Of a stretch of DNA of 64,000 nucleotides, positions 57,002-64,000 are shown in pieces (the stretch's first letter is position 1; each line of letters starts with the position of its first letter). The notes below the pieces were generated by a model. That model saw nothing but the letters and a program-made list of their open reading frames with translations. It did no database searches and had not been told where the DNA came from. This DNA comes from Mycobacterium paraterrae. Its GTDB lineage: Bacteria > Actinomycetota > Actinomycetes > Mycobacteriales > Mycobacteriaceae. Position numbers and translations under genes: made by a program. The DNA lies in NCBI RefSeq assembly GCF_022430545.2, contig NZ_CP092488.2, forward strand, positions 4,960,001-5,024,000. The letters run 5' to 3'.

Positions 57002-58257
57002 TTCGGCCACACCTCCGGATCGGGTCGGAAACGCACCGTCAATTCGCTGCCGCGAAGACGCGCGTCGATAACAATGCATCGCCGCAGAACGGACGCCAGC
57101 CGTACCCTGCGCCGCATGGCGCCGACGCCGACGATCAGATCGTCGCCGACGCGTCCTAGGCTCAACGTGCCGGAATCGATCTGCGGCAACTCTAACCGCA
57201 TCCGGTAAACCGACTGCAGGCCAGAGCCGGATTCGAGATCCACCACCGGACGCAGCGGCCCGGGTGGCGGCGACCCGTCCCGACGGCGCGCGCTGTCCAG
57301 CAATTCGGCCAACGCCTTCGCGCCGATCGGCTCACCCGCCAAATGCGGTGTCAGCACCAGCGCCACATCACCGATCGCGGCATCGAGTTCGTCGAGCACG
57401 GTGCGCTGCTCGCTGATCCGCTCGGCGTACCAGTCGAACGCCGGGTGCGCGGGCAGGTTGCGATACTCGTACGAATCATCTTGCACCAGAATCTGGTTCA
57501 CGATGAGTTCTTCGACCCTCACCCCCATCAACGCCAACGAGCCCAGCGTCCGGATCGCCTCGGCCGCCACTACGCGCTCCGGGGTGAGCACCAGGTGGGC
57601 GCCCACCCGCGTCCCGTCCGTGAGAAGCGCGCTGAGCTTTTCGACGTTGGCGCTGATGCGTTCCAGCAATTCCACCACCGACGTCGACCGCGCGTCGTCG
57701 GCGCCGGTGGAAAGCCTGCGGTGCCGCGGCCAGGCGCGCTCGACGTAGAGCGCGAATGTCGCCGGCAGGGTCAGCATCCGCAGCGCGTCGGCCGTCGAGG
57801 CGCAGTCGACCACCAGGTGATCCCACTGCCCGCTTCGGGCCAGTTCGCCGACCTCATGCAGTCCGAGCACTTCCTGAACACCGGGTAGGGCCGAAAGCTC
57901 TTCCGGCGCAATGTCACTCAACTCCGATTCGGGAAACCGGCGACTGAGCGTCTCGACCACCGCGCGCCAGTGGGCCTCGAGCAGCGACAAGGTGTCCATC
58001 GCGAGCGCATCGAGGGAACCCGTGTCAAGGTCGGCCATCACCCGCGCGGCGTCGCGCTGGCCGTTCGGCGTAACCGGCACGCCGAGTACGTCACCGAGCG
58101 AATGCGCCTGATCGGTGGAGACCAGCAGCACGCGCTGACCCGCGCGCGCTTCGTGCACGGCCGTCGCGGCCGCCAGTGTGGACTTTCCTACCCCACCCTT
58201 GCCGACGAAAAGACTGATCCGGGCGGCAGCAGGCGCTGCGGAATCACCTACTGTCAC
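56998..58257 (-). CDS. ArsA/GET3-like ATPase (Rv2184c-like)
   Basis: A protein of 419 residues from GTG 58257. The deviant Walker A LFVGKGGVGKSTLAAATAVHEA (residues about 16-37) is followed by LLVSTDQAHSLGDVLGV (switch I), WDHLVVDCASTADALRML (Walker B/switch II) and LVLTPERVVAAEAIRTLGSLALMGV. The long C-terminal part is not the methionine-rich arsenite or TA-binding kind. No arsenite transporter is near, so arsenic efflux is unlikely. The gene lies between a Cys-motif protein and an SRPBCC lipid-binding protein. Confidence 0.91.
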   Translation of the reverse strand: MTVGDSAAPAAARISLFVGKGGVGKSTLAAATAVHEARAGQRVLLVSTDQAHSLGDVLGVPVTPNGQRDAARVMADLDTGSLDALAMDTLSLLEAHWRAVVETLSRRFPESELSDIAPEELSALPGVQEVLGLHEVGELARSGQWDHLVVDCASTADALRMLTLPATFALYVERAWPRHRRLSTGADDARSTSVVELLERISANVEKLSALLTDGTRVGAHLVLTPERVVAAEAIRTLGSLALMGVRVEELIVNQILVQDDSYEYRNLPAHPAFDWYAERISEQRTVLDELDAAIGDVALVLTPHLAGEPIGAKALAELLDSARRRDGSPPPGPLRPVVDLESGSGLQSVYRMRLELPQIDSGTLSLGRVGDDLIVGVGAMRRRVRLASVLRRCIVIDARLRGSELTVRFRPDPEVWPK

Positions 58258-58263
58258 CCGGAC

Positions 58264-58701
58264 TCACTCAGCCTCGGCTCGTTTCTTCAAATCCTTCAAC
58301 GCCGTGTCGGTCAGCCTGCGCTCGGCTTTTCGCTTGAGCAGCCCGATCATCGGGATCGCCAGATCGACGGTGAGCTCATAGGTGACGTCGGTTCCGGATC
58401 CCTTGGCCGCCAAACGGTATACGCCATCAAGAGATTTCAGTAACGAGCTGGAAACCAGTGACCAGCTGACCGATTTGCGGTCCTTGGGCCACGTGTAGGA
58501 CAGCACCAGGGTGTCCTTGAGCACACTGGTGTCGAGCACCAGGCGCGCGACCTTCGGATTGCCGGCGGGGTCGGTTTCGAGGACCTCGGCCTCCTTGTAT
58601 TCCGACACCCACGTCGGATAGGAGCCGATGTCGGCGATCACGTCCATCACCGTGCTGGGGGCCGCGTCGATGTAGATCGTCTGGGCCGTTTTTTCCGCCA
58701 C
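58264..58701 (-). CDS. SRPBCC (START-like) domain protein (Rv2185c-like)
   Basis: A protein of 145 residues of the polyketide cyclase/SRPBCC family: TAQTIYIDAAPSTVMDVIADIGSYPTWVSEYKEAEVLE at the start, then alternating strands, GTDVTYELTVDLAIPMIGLLKRKAERRLTDTALKDLKKR forming the last strand and long C-terminal helix. It probably binds a lipid in its cavity. Six bases separate its stop from the ATPase start, so the two are co-transcribed. Confidence 0.9.
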   Translation of the reverse strand: MAEKTAQTIYIDAAPSTVMDVIADIGSYPTWVSEYKEAEVLETDPAGNPKVARLVLDTSVLKDTLVLSYTWPKDRKSVSWSLVSSSLLKSLDGVYRLAAKGSGTDVTYELTVDLAIPMIGLLKRKAERRLTDTALKDLKKRAEAE

Positions 58702-58814
58702 CTGGTTGCTTCCTTCTCCGCACTACGCGGGTTGGGCTGCCGTGCCCGCCGGTATGCCCTGCGTCGTCGGGCCTCAACCGCGCCCACGGCAGAAACGGTA
58801 CTCCCCGGCGTTGC

Positions 58815-59228
58815 TCAGGCCTGGTCAAGCACCGGAGAAACCCCCACCGGACGGGAGCTTTCCAGTGTCATCTTCACTTCGAATGCCATCTTCTTGCCGG
58901 CTACCCGGCGACGATGGGTCATTTTCGCAAGGTTCAACTTGGCCAACTGCTGCTGCGTCACCCCGGTCGGCTCGGCGTGCAGGAAGTAGTGCAGCAGCGC
59001 ACCGCCCAGCATTGGCTCGAGCCAGATTTCCATGGTGCCGGTCAGCGGCCCCGTCACGCCCCAGCGAACACCCTGCGGTCCGCGGTCCTCGGTGACCTCG
59101 AGGCGCAGGTCGGGCCACCATCGTCGCCAGTTAGACGGATCACCGACGGCCGCGCCGATGCGCGCCGGGTCGGCGGCGACGTACGTCTCGTCGGCAATCT
59201 GAACGCTGTGCACGGCCAATAGCTTCAC
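58815..59228 (-). CDS. SRPBCC-like conserved protein (Rv2186c-like)
   Basis: A protein of about 137 residues. VQIADETYVAADPARIGAAVGDPSNWRRWWPDLRLEVTEDRG, then TGPLTGTMEIWLEPMLGGALLHYFLHAEPTG and HRRRVAGKKMAFEVKMTLE follow a START-like strand order. The start is uncertain: GTG 59228 or GTG 59213. It precedes the other SRPBCC gene by 113 bases and diverges from fadD15. Two adjacent lipid-cavity proteins next to an acyl-CoA synthetase suggest a role in lipid handling; function unknown. Confidence 0.82.
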   Translation of the reverse strand: MKLLAVHSVQIADETYVAADPARIGAAVGDPSNWRRWWPDLRLEVTEDRGPQGVRWGVTGPLTGTMEIWLEPMLGGALLHYFLHAEPTGVTQQQLAKLNLAKMTHRRRVAGKKMAFEVKMTLESSRPVGVSPVLDQA

Positions 59229-59322
59229 ATACGGGGGCGTCGGCCGGGAATCACCCGCACGGCAACGGACTAGGCTGTTCTTCGTTTGTTCGCCGCAAAT
59301 CATCGAAGCGAGGTCACCAAGA

Positions 59323-61125
59323 GTGCGCGAGTTAACTGTTCCCGCCGAGTTCACGGTCGGCGAACACGACAATGTCGTGTCCACGGTTTTCGAGCATGAG
59401 CGTAACGATCCCGACGCGGTGATTTACCAGCGGTTGGTCGACGGCAGCTGGACCGACGTGACGTGTGCGCAGGCCGCAGCGCAGATCCGGGCTGCTGCAC
59501 TGGGTTTGATCGCATCCGGGGTACGTCCCGGCGACCGGGTGGCGATCTTCTCCGCCACCCGCTACGAGTGGGCGATCCTCGACCAGGCCATCCTCGCGAC
59601 CGGGGCAGTCACGGTCCCGATCTACGAGACGTCGTCGGCCGAGCAGGTGCGCTGGGTGTTGAGCGACTCGGCGGCGGTGATCGCGTTTGCCGAGACCGAC
59701 GAACACGCCAAGATCGTCACCGAACTGACCGGTGAGCTGCCGGAACTGCGGCGAGTGCTGCACATCGACGGGTCCGGGCCCAAGGCGCTCGACCAGCTGC
59801 ACGAGGAAGGCGCGTCGGTCGACCCGGCGGAGCTCACCGCCCGGGTGGAAGCGCTGCGCAGCGCCGACCCGGCGACGCTGATTTACACCTCGGGCACCAC
59901 CGGTCGCCCCAAGGGCTGCCAGCTGACCCACGCGAACCTGGTGTACGAGACCCGCGGGACCAAGGAGGTGCTGCCGACGCTGTTGAAGAAGGGCGAGCGG
60001 CTGCTGATCTTTTTGCCGCTGGCACACGTCCTGGCTCGCGCGCTGACGCTGTGCGCATTCCACAACAAGGTCGTCGTCGGGTTCACCAGTGACATCAAGA
60101 ACCTCGTGCCGATGTTCGGGGTGTTCAAGCCGACGGTCGTGGTTTCGGTCCCCCGGGTTTTCGAGAAGGTGTACAACACCGCAGCGCAGAACGCAGCCAG
60201 CGACGGTAAGGGCTGGATCTTCGAGGCGGCCGCCCAGACTGCCGTCGAATACAGCGAGGCCTGCGATCGCGGCGGCCCCGGGCTGCTGCTGCGGGCCAAG
60301 CACGCATTGTTCGACCGGCTGGTCTATCACAAGCTGCGTGCCGCCCTCGGCGGCGACTGCCATGCGTCCGTGTCCGGAGGCGCGCCGCTGGGCGCGCGGC
60401 TCGGCCACTTCTACCGCGGCGTCGGCCTGACCGTCTACGAGGGCTACGGGTTGACCGAGACCAGCGCGGCGATCACCGTCAACCAGGTCAACGCGCTGAA
60501 GATCGGCACGGTCGGAAAGTTGGTGCCCGGCAACAGCCTGCGCATCGCCGACGACGGCGAACTGCTGCTGCGCGGCGGCGTGGTGTTCCACGGCTATTGG
60601 CACAACGAACAAGCCACCAGCGAATCGTTCGAGGACGGCTGGTTCAAGACCGGCGATCTTGGCGCGGTCGACGACGACGGGTTCTTGACGATCACCGGCC
60701 GCAAGAAGGAAATCATCGTCACCGCCGGCGGAAAGAACGTCGCCCCCGCGGTGCTGGAAGACCAGTTGCGGTCGCACCCGTTGATCAGCCAGGCGATGGT
60801 GGTCGGTGACGCCAAGCCTTTCATCGGCGCGCTGATCACCATCGACCCGGAGGCGATTGAGGGATGGAAGCAGCGCAACGGCAAGCCCGCGGGCGCGTCG
60901 GTCGCCGATCTGGCCAACGACCCCGATCTGCGCGCCGAGGTGGACACCGCCGTCAAACAGGCCAATCTGGCTGTGTCGCATGCGGAGTCGATCCGCAAGT
61001 TCCGCATCCTGCCCGTCGACTTCACCGAGGACACCGGGGAGTTGACCCCGACGATGAAGGTGAAGCGCAAGGTCGTCGCCGAGAAGTTCGCCCACGACAT
61101 CGAGGCGATCTACACCACCGACTAG
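59323..61125 (+). CDS. fadD15: Long-chain fatty-acid--CoA ligase FadD15
   Basis: A protein of 600 residues, the same length as I recall for FadD15. AMP-binding motif LIYTSGTTGRPKGCQLTHAN (residues about 187-206), then VYEGYGLTETSAAITVN, LLLRGGVVFHGYWHNEQAT, WFKTGDLGAVDDDGFLTITGRKKEIIVTAGGKNVAP and a C-terminal MKVKRKVVAEKF with the catalytic-lysine region. It activates long-chain fatty acids to acyl-CoA. GTG 59323 is used; the divergent SRPBCC gene starts 94 bases away. Its end overlaps pimB' by four bases. Confidence 0.95.
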   Translation: MRELTVPAEFTVGEHDNVVSTVFEHERNDPDAVIYQRLVDGSWTDVTCAQAAAQIRAAALGLIASGVRPGDRVAIFSATRYEWAILDQAILATGAVTVPIYETSSAEQVRWVLSDSAAVIAFAETDEHAKIVTELTGELPELRRVLHIDGSGPKALDQLHEEGASVDPAELTARVEALRSADPATLIYTSGTTGRPKGCQLTHANLVYETRGTKEVLPTLLKKGERLLIFLPLAHVLARALTLCAFHNKVVVGFTSDIKNLVPMFGVFKPTVVVSVPRVFEKVYNTAAQNAASDGKGWIFEAAAQTAVEYSEACDRGGPGLLLRAKHALFDRLVYHKLRAALGGDCHASVSGGAPLGARLGHFYRGVGLTVYEGYGLTETSAAITVNQVNALKIGTVGKLVPGNSLRIADDGELLLRGGVVFHGYWHNEQATSESFEDGWFKTGDLGAVDDDGFLTITGRKKEIIVTAGGKNVAPAVLEDQLRSHPLISQAMVVGDAKPFIGALITIDPEAIEGWKQRNGKPAGASVADLANDPDLRAEVDTAVKQANLAVSHAESIRKFRILPVDFTEDTGELTPTMKVKRKVVAEKFAHDIEAIYTTD

Positions 61126-62258
61126 CCGCGGATCAGGTCGGAGAACCGCGCAGCCAGATCGTCCGAGCGCCACTGCGCGGTGACCCAGCTCCGGCCGGCG
61201 GCGCCCATCGCGGCGGCACGGTCCGGGTCGCCCAGCAACTCGCTGATGGCGTCGCCGATCTGTTGCACCGAGGTGCCGTCGACCACCATCCCAGTCTTGT
61301 TGTGCTGCACCGTTTCCGGCGCGCCGCCGGAAGAACCGGCAATCACCGGAACGCCGGTGGCCGACGCCTCCAGGAAGACGATGCCGAGGCCTTCGACGTC
61401 GAGTCCGGCGCCGCGGGTCCGACACGGCATCGCGAACACGTCGGCCATCGCGTGGTAGGCGGGAAGTTCGGCGAACGGCACACCGCCGGTGAATGTGACG
61501 TGCTCGGTGACGCCGCAGCGTTCGGTCAGCCCGCGCAGCGTGTCCAGGTAGGGGCCGCCGCCGACGATCACTAGCGCGGCCCCGTCCACGCGCCGCCTGA
61601 TCGCGGGCAGCGCGCGGATCAACATGTCCTGACCTTTGCGCGGCACCAGTCGCGACAGGCACAGCGCCGTGGGCCGTTCGCCAAGCCCGAGGCGAGAACG
61701 CAACTCGGCACGACTGGCCGGATCGGGCCGGAATCTCTCGGTGTCGATCCCGGGCGGCAGATGCTCCAACCGGGCTCGCGGCCCGAACGCCGAGGCGAAG
61801 CGGCCCCGCGTGTAGCGGCTGACGTAGGTGACGACGTCGCTGTGATCACCGATGTGGCGCAGCACCGATCGGGCGCCGGGGAGCATCGACCAACCCACCT
61901 CGTGGCCGTGCGTACTGGCCAGCACCCGAGTGGCGCCGGCCTGCCGGGCTCGCTCAGCCAGCAACGCCAGCGGGGCGGCGGCACCGAACCAGACCGTGTC
62001 GATGTCGTGCTCGGCGATCAGTCGTCGCATCCGCTTGTCGACGGACGGTACCGGCAGCATCAGCGTCCGGGGATGACGCACGACCCGGTACCCGGCGGTG
62101 TGGGCGTCGAATGCGTCGGCGTCCTTCCATTGCGGTGCGTACACCGTCAGCGTGTGCTCCCCCGCGGCGGCCAGCCGGGTGACCAGGTCGACCAGATACG
62201 ACTGGATTCCGCCGCGGCGGGGCGGAAAGTCGTTGGTTACCAGCAGGACCCGAGACAC
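61122..62258 (-). CDS. pimB: GDP-mannose-dependent phosphatidylinositol-monomannoside mannosyltransferase PimB'
   Basis: A protein of 378 residues, GT4 family: LLVTNDFPPRRGGIQSYLVDLVTRLA at the acceptor side, ASTHGHEVGWSMLPGAR, LPPGIDTERFRPDP, LCLSRLVPRKGQDMLIRALP and EGLGIVFLEASATGVPVIAGSSGGAPETV with the E-X7-E donor motif. It adds the second mannose to PIM1 on the cytosolic face, at the base of PIM, LM and LAM synthesis. The start is GTG 62258. With mptA and mptC in this window, three steps of the mannolipid pathway lie within 17 kb. Confidence 0.93.
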   Translation of the reverse strand: MSRVLLVTNDFPPRRGGIQSYLVDLVTRLAAAGEHTLTVYAPQWKDADAFDAHTAGYRVVRHPRTLMLPVPSVDKRMRRLIAEHDIDTVWFGAAAPLALLAERARQAGATRVLASTHGHEVGWSMLPGARSVLRHIGDHSDVVTYVSRYTRGRFASAFGPRARLEHLPPGIDTERFRPDPASRAELRSRLGLGERPTALCLSRLVPRKGQDMLIRALPAIRRRVDGAALVIVGGGPYLDTLRGLTERCGVTEHVTFTGGVPFAELPAYHAMADVFAMPCRTRGAGLDVEGLGIVFLEASATGVPVIAGSSGGAPETVQHNKTGMVVDGTSVQQIGDAISELLGDPDRAAAMGAAGRSWVTAQWRSDDLAARFSDLIRG

Positions 62259-62267
62259 GTAGGAAGG

Positions 62268-63056
62268 CTAGCGGGTGAGCCAGCGCCGCCACGCGGCGAG
62301 TAACCCTGCCTCGTCGGTGCCCAGGACATCGCCGATAGCGGTGACCAGGTCGGTGTGCCGAACTCCGCACGCGGCCAGGTAGAGCGCACGCAGCGTCGGC
62401 GCTCCACGGGTGGCCGCGACGAACAGGGCGAACAGCCAGGCGCGATCGTAGGCCTGCGACCGCAACGGCCCCGGCTCGTTCAGATCGGCGTCGGACGGCA
62501 AGGCGGTTGGAGGGGCGATCCGGGGCAACGGCGCGGGTGACCGCGCGACGTAGTCGGCGACGCCCTCGGTGAGCCACCGCGGCGCGTCAAGCGCTGTGTC
62601 GGCGCGGGCCGCGTAGTGAAAAAGCTCGTGGGTCAACACGATTCGCAGCGCGCGCTCGTTCATGCCCGCTGCGCCCGGCGCGAAAACGATCCGCTGCCCC
62701 AGCGCGATTCGGTGCGGCGGATCGACGCGATCGGCGACAGCGATCGCGGCAATGTCGGCCCATTGCGCGCTGGGCCCACCGCCGGCCAGCGCCCCGAATT
62801 GAAGCTGGCTGCCCGCCGCGGTCACGTCGATGTCGTGCGGCCAGTCTCGACCCCAGAACGCATCCACGTCGTGGATCGCCGGGGCGATGTCTGTTGCAAT
62901 CCGCGTCAACAGCGCGGCCTGTGCCGGTCCTCCGCTGTTGGTCATCCGCAGGGTGCGGTCACCGACCTCGATCCGCTGTGGGGTGGCGACGGTCGGCGAC
63001 GGGCCGCCGCGGGGCTCGGCCACGACGGCGCCCACGATCGCCTCGACGACGAGCAC
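62268..63056 (-). CDS. Secreted or membrane-anchored HEXXH-motif protein (Rv2189c-like)
   Basis: A protein of 262 residues. The N-terminus MLVVEAIVGAVVAEP is a short hydrophobic export segment. The zinc-peptidase motif HELFHYAARADTALDAPRWLTEGVADYVA (residues about 143-171) has HEXXH and a downstream Glu, as in gluzincin-like peptidase MA families. VFAPGAAGMNERALRIVLTHE precedes it. The likely role is an exported metallopeptidase, but a non-catalytic role cannot be excluded. It sits between pimB' and the RipC-like cell-wall hydrolase gene, nine bases from the former. Confidence 0.82.
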   Translation of the reverse strand: MLVVEAIVGAVVAEPRGGPSPTVATPQRIEVGDRTLRMTNSGGPAQAALLTRIATDIAPAIHDVDAFWGRDWPHDIDVTAAGSQLQFGALAGGGPSAQWADIAAIAVADRVDPPHRIALGQRIVFAPGAAGMNERALRIVLTHELFHYAARADTALDAPRWLTEGVADYVARSPAPLPRIAPPTALPSDADLNEPGPLRSQAYDRAWLFALFVAATRGAPTLRALYLAACGVRHTDLVTAIGDVLGTDEAGLLAAWRRWLTR

Positions 63057-63087
63057 GCAGGCCAGTAACCGGCGCGCCCGCCTTCGA

Positions 63088-64000
63088 TCAGTAGCGGCGA
63101 GCGTCGTAGATCGGGCCGGAGGAGTTCATCGGAACCACCCTTACCGGGACCCCGTAGGTGGACGAGTGGATCATCAGGCCGTCGCCGATATAGAGGCCCG
63201 CGTGCGACGCGTCCGAATAGAAGGTCAGCACGTCACCGGGCTGCAGATCGGACAGTGCGACGGGCTGTCCGCCGTGCGCGAGCGCCTGGCTCGAGTGCGG
63301 CAGCGCAATGCCGGCCTGCTGGAACGCCCACATGACCAGGCCCGAACAGTCGAATCCTCCCGGTGCGGCGCCACCCCACGAGTAGGGGTCGCCGACCCTG
63401 GTCAACGCGGCCTGGACGGCGATCGCGCCCTGGCCGGAGCCGGGACCGGCGCCCGGTCCGCCCGGCTGTCCGATGCCCGGCGGCAACGCCTCCGGCGCCG
63501 GCGCGGCGGCGCCGGCGGTCACAGCTGGCGGCGGAGGCGGCCCTGGCGCGGCGAGTTCGGTGCGCTCGTGGGGGGTCAGCGCGAGGTATTGAGACTTGAC
63601 GATGCCAATCTGCAGCTGCAGACGGCTCTGCTTGGACTGAAGGTTGGCGCGCACCGAGGCGGCCTGCTCGGCCGCTTTCTTGGCGTCGTCGGCCGACTTG
63701 GCCGATTCCTGCTCGGCCTTGGCGGCCTCTTCGCGGGTGGCGCGGTAGTTGGCCATCTGTTGCAGCATCGCGGTGGAGATCACCCGGGAGACGGCCAGCT
63801 TGCCGATCAGCTGCTGGGGCGACTCGGCGGTCATGATCGCATTCATGCCGTCGGTGCGGCCGCCCATGTACATCGCGGCGGCAAACTTGTCGACGCCGGC
63901 CTGGAAGGTTGCCAGCTTCGACTTCGCGGCCTCGGCCGCGGTGACGTCGTCGTTGTGCTTCTTGTCGGCAGCCTGTTGGGCGGCCAGCTTGTTGTTCAGG
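63088..64000 (-). CDS. ripC: NlpC/P60 peptidoglycan endopeptidase (RipC-like), 5' end beyond window
   Basis: The frame is open to the right edge; about 303 C-terminal residues are visible. A long coiled coil (AAEAAKSKLATFQAGVDKFAA through QSKQSRLQLQIGIVKSQYLAL) is followed by a Pro/Ala/Gly linker and the NlpC/P60 domain: GDPYSWGGAAPGGFDCSGLVMWAFQQAG with the catalytic Cys, DASHAGLYIGDGLMIHSS with the catalytic His. It cleaves D-Glu-mDAP stem bonds during cell separation; the coiled coil probably autoinhibits and is released by an FtsEX-type partner, as known for RipC. The signal peptide lies outside the window. Confidence 0.9.
   Translation of the reverse strand, partial: LNNKLAAQQAADKKHNDDVTAAEAAKSKLATFQAGVDKFAAAMYMGGRTDGMNAIMTAESPQQLIGKLAVSRVISTAMLQQMANYRATREEAAKAEQESAKSADDAKKAAEQAASVRANLQSKQSRLQLQIGIVKSQYLALTPHERTELAAPGPPPPPAVTAGAAAPAPEALPPGIGQPGGPGAGPGSGQGAIAVQAALTRVGDPYSWGGAAPGGFDCSGLVMWAFQQAGIALPHSSQALAHGGQPVALSDLQPGDVLTFYSDASHAGLYIGDGLMIHSSTYGVPVRVVPMNSSGPIYDARRY

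Noticed and set aside
56998..58257. Arsenic resistance ATPase
   Set aside because: Only the ArsA-like P-loop fold is shared. No arsenite transporter or ArsR-type repressor is adjacent, and the C-terminal region lacks the arsenite-binding Cys pattern.
59332..61662. A 776-codon minus-strand ORF
   Set aside because: It is antisense to fadD15, which has all AMP-binding motifs, and also runs through part of pimB' in a non-coding frame. Its composition is the Arg/His/Gln-rich type seen in shadow frames.
1..64000. tRNA, rRNA or tmRNA genes
   Set aside because: I looked for acceptor/T-arm patterns and long conserved rRNA segments in the gaps and saw none that fold convincingly. Gaps are short and a covariance-model scan could still find one I missed.

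Overview
The window is high-GC actinobacterial DNA and is recognisably Mycobacterium. It carries wag31, sepF and ftsZ, the mur/fts (dcw) cluster, pknL with its DNA-binding partner gene, the lipomannan mannosyltransferases mptA and mptC, pimB', fadD15 and a RipC-type NlpC/P60 gene. The order matches, from memory, the M. tuberculosis stretch Rv2143 to Rv2190c. The IS content and extra metabolic genes point to a non-tuberculous species; no species can be named from the sequence alone.

Layout. (1) 1-13.3 kb is accessory. It holds the 5' part of a CYP153-type P450 gene behind its ferredoxin, with a divergent AraC regulator; a decayed IS1380-like transposase; a thioesterase/hydrolase/TetR operon; a second TetR gene next to an operon of a gutted thiolase, a zinc alcohol dehydrogenase and a carboxymuconolactone-decarboxylase-like protein; an insertion sequence interrupted by an IS256-type element; a VapBC toxin-antitoxin pair; a structured non-coding stretch; a tautomerase gene and a small unknown ORF. 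(2) 13.3-40.8 kb is core and runs almost entirely on the minus strand. Transcription order is mraZ, rsmH, an FtsL-like gene, pbpB, then (after an inserted block) murE, murF, mraY, murD, ftsW, murG, murC, ftsQ, a secreted MmpS-like gene, ftsZ, pgeF, a YggS-type gene, sepF, a YggT-type gene and wag31. (3) 30.7-35.7 kb is the block inserted between pbpB and murE: an FAD reductase, a four-gene operon (GT2 glycosyltransferase, acyl-CoA-dehydrogenase-like, PIG-L deacetylase, methyltransferase) and a secreted DUF732-like gene. (4) 40.8-64 kb is core envelope and metabolism: DUF3040, GNAT, lppM, an MTHFR-like gene, a polyprenyl synthase, mptA, the PknL pair, aroG, RNase AS, mptC, a hydrolase/FAH/TetR module, a PlsC-type gene, an ArsA-like ATPase, two SRPBCC proteins, fadD15, pimB', an HEXXH protein and the 3' part of ripC.

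How the genes work together. The mur genes make lipid-linked peptidoglycan precursor, FtsW and PbpB polymerise and cross-link it at the septum, and FtsZ, SepF, FtsQ and Wag31 organise division and polar growth. Most junctions in the dcw run are 4-base NTGA overlaps, which implies translational coupling. The right part supplies mannolipids (PimB', MptA, MptC), fatty-acyl activation and cell-wall hydrolysis.

The least expected signals are: short tandem duplications with a 53-58 bp period at or just beyond gene ends (murG, pknL/aroG, the RNase AS gene) and in the rsmH leader; an IS within an IS whose reading frame is restored exactly by removing the inner element and one 8-bp target copy; a putative structured RNA with a terminator at 12.08-12.25 kb; the uncharacterised four-gene operon, whose last gene may start with CTG; and twin GGAAC-N4-GTTCC operators in a divergent promoter.
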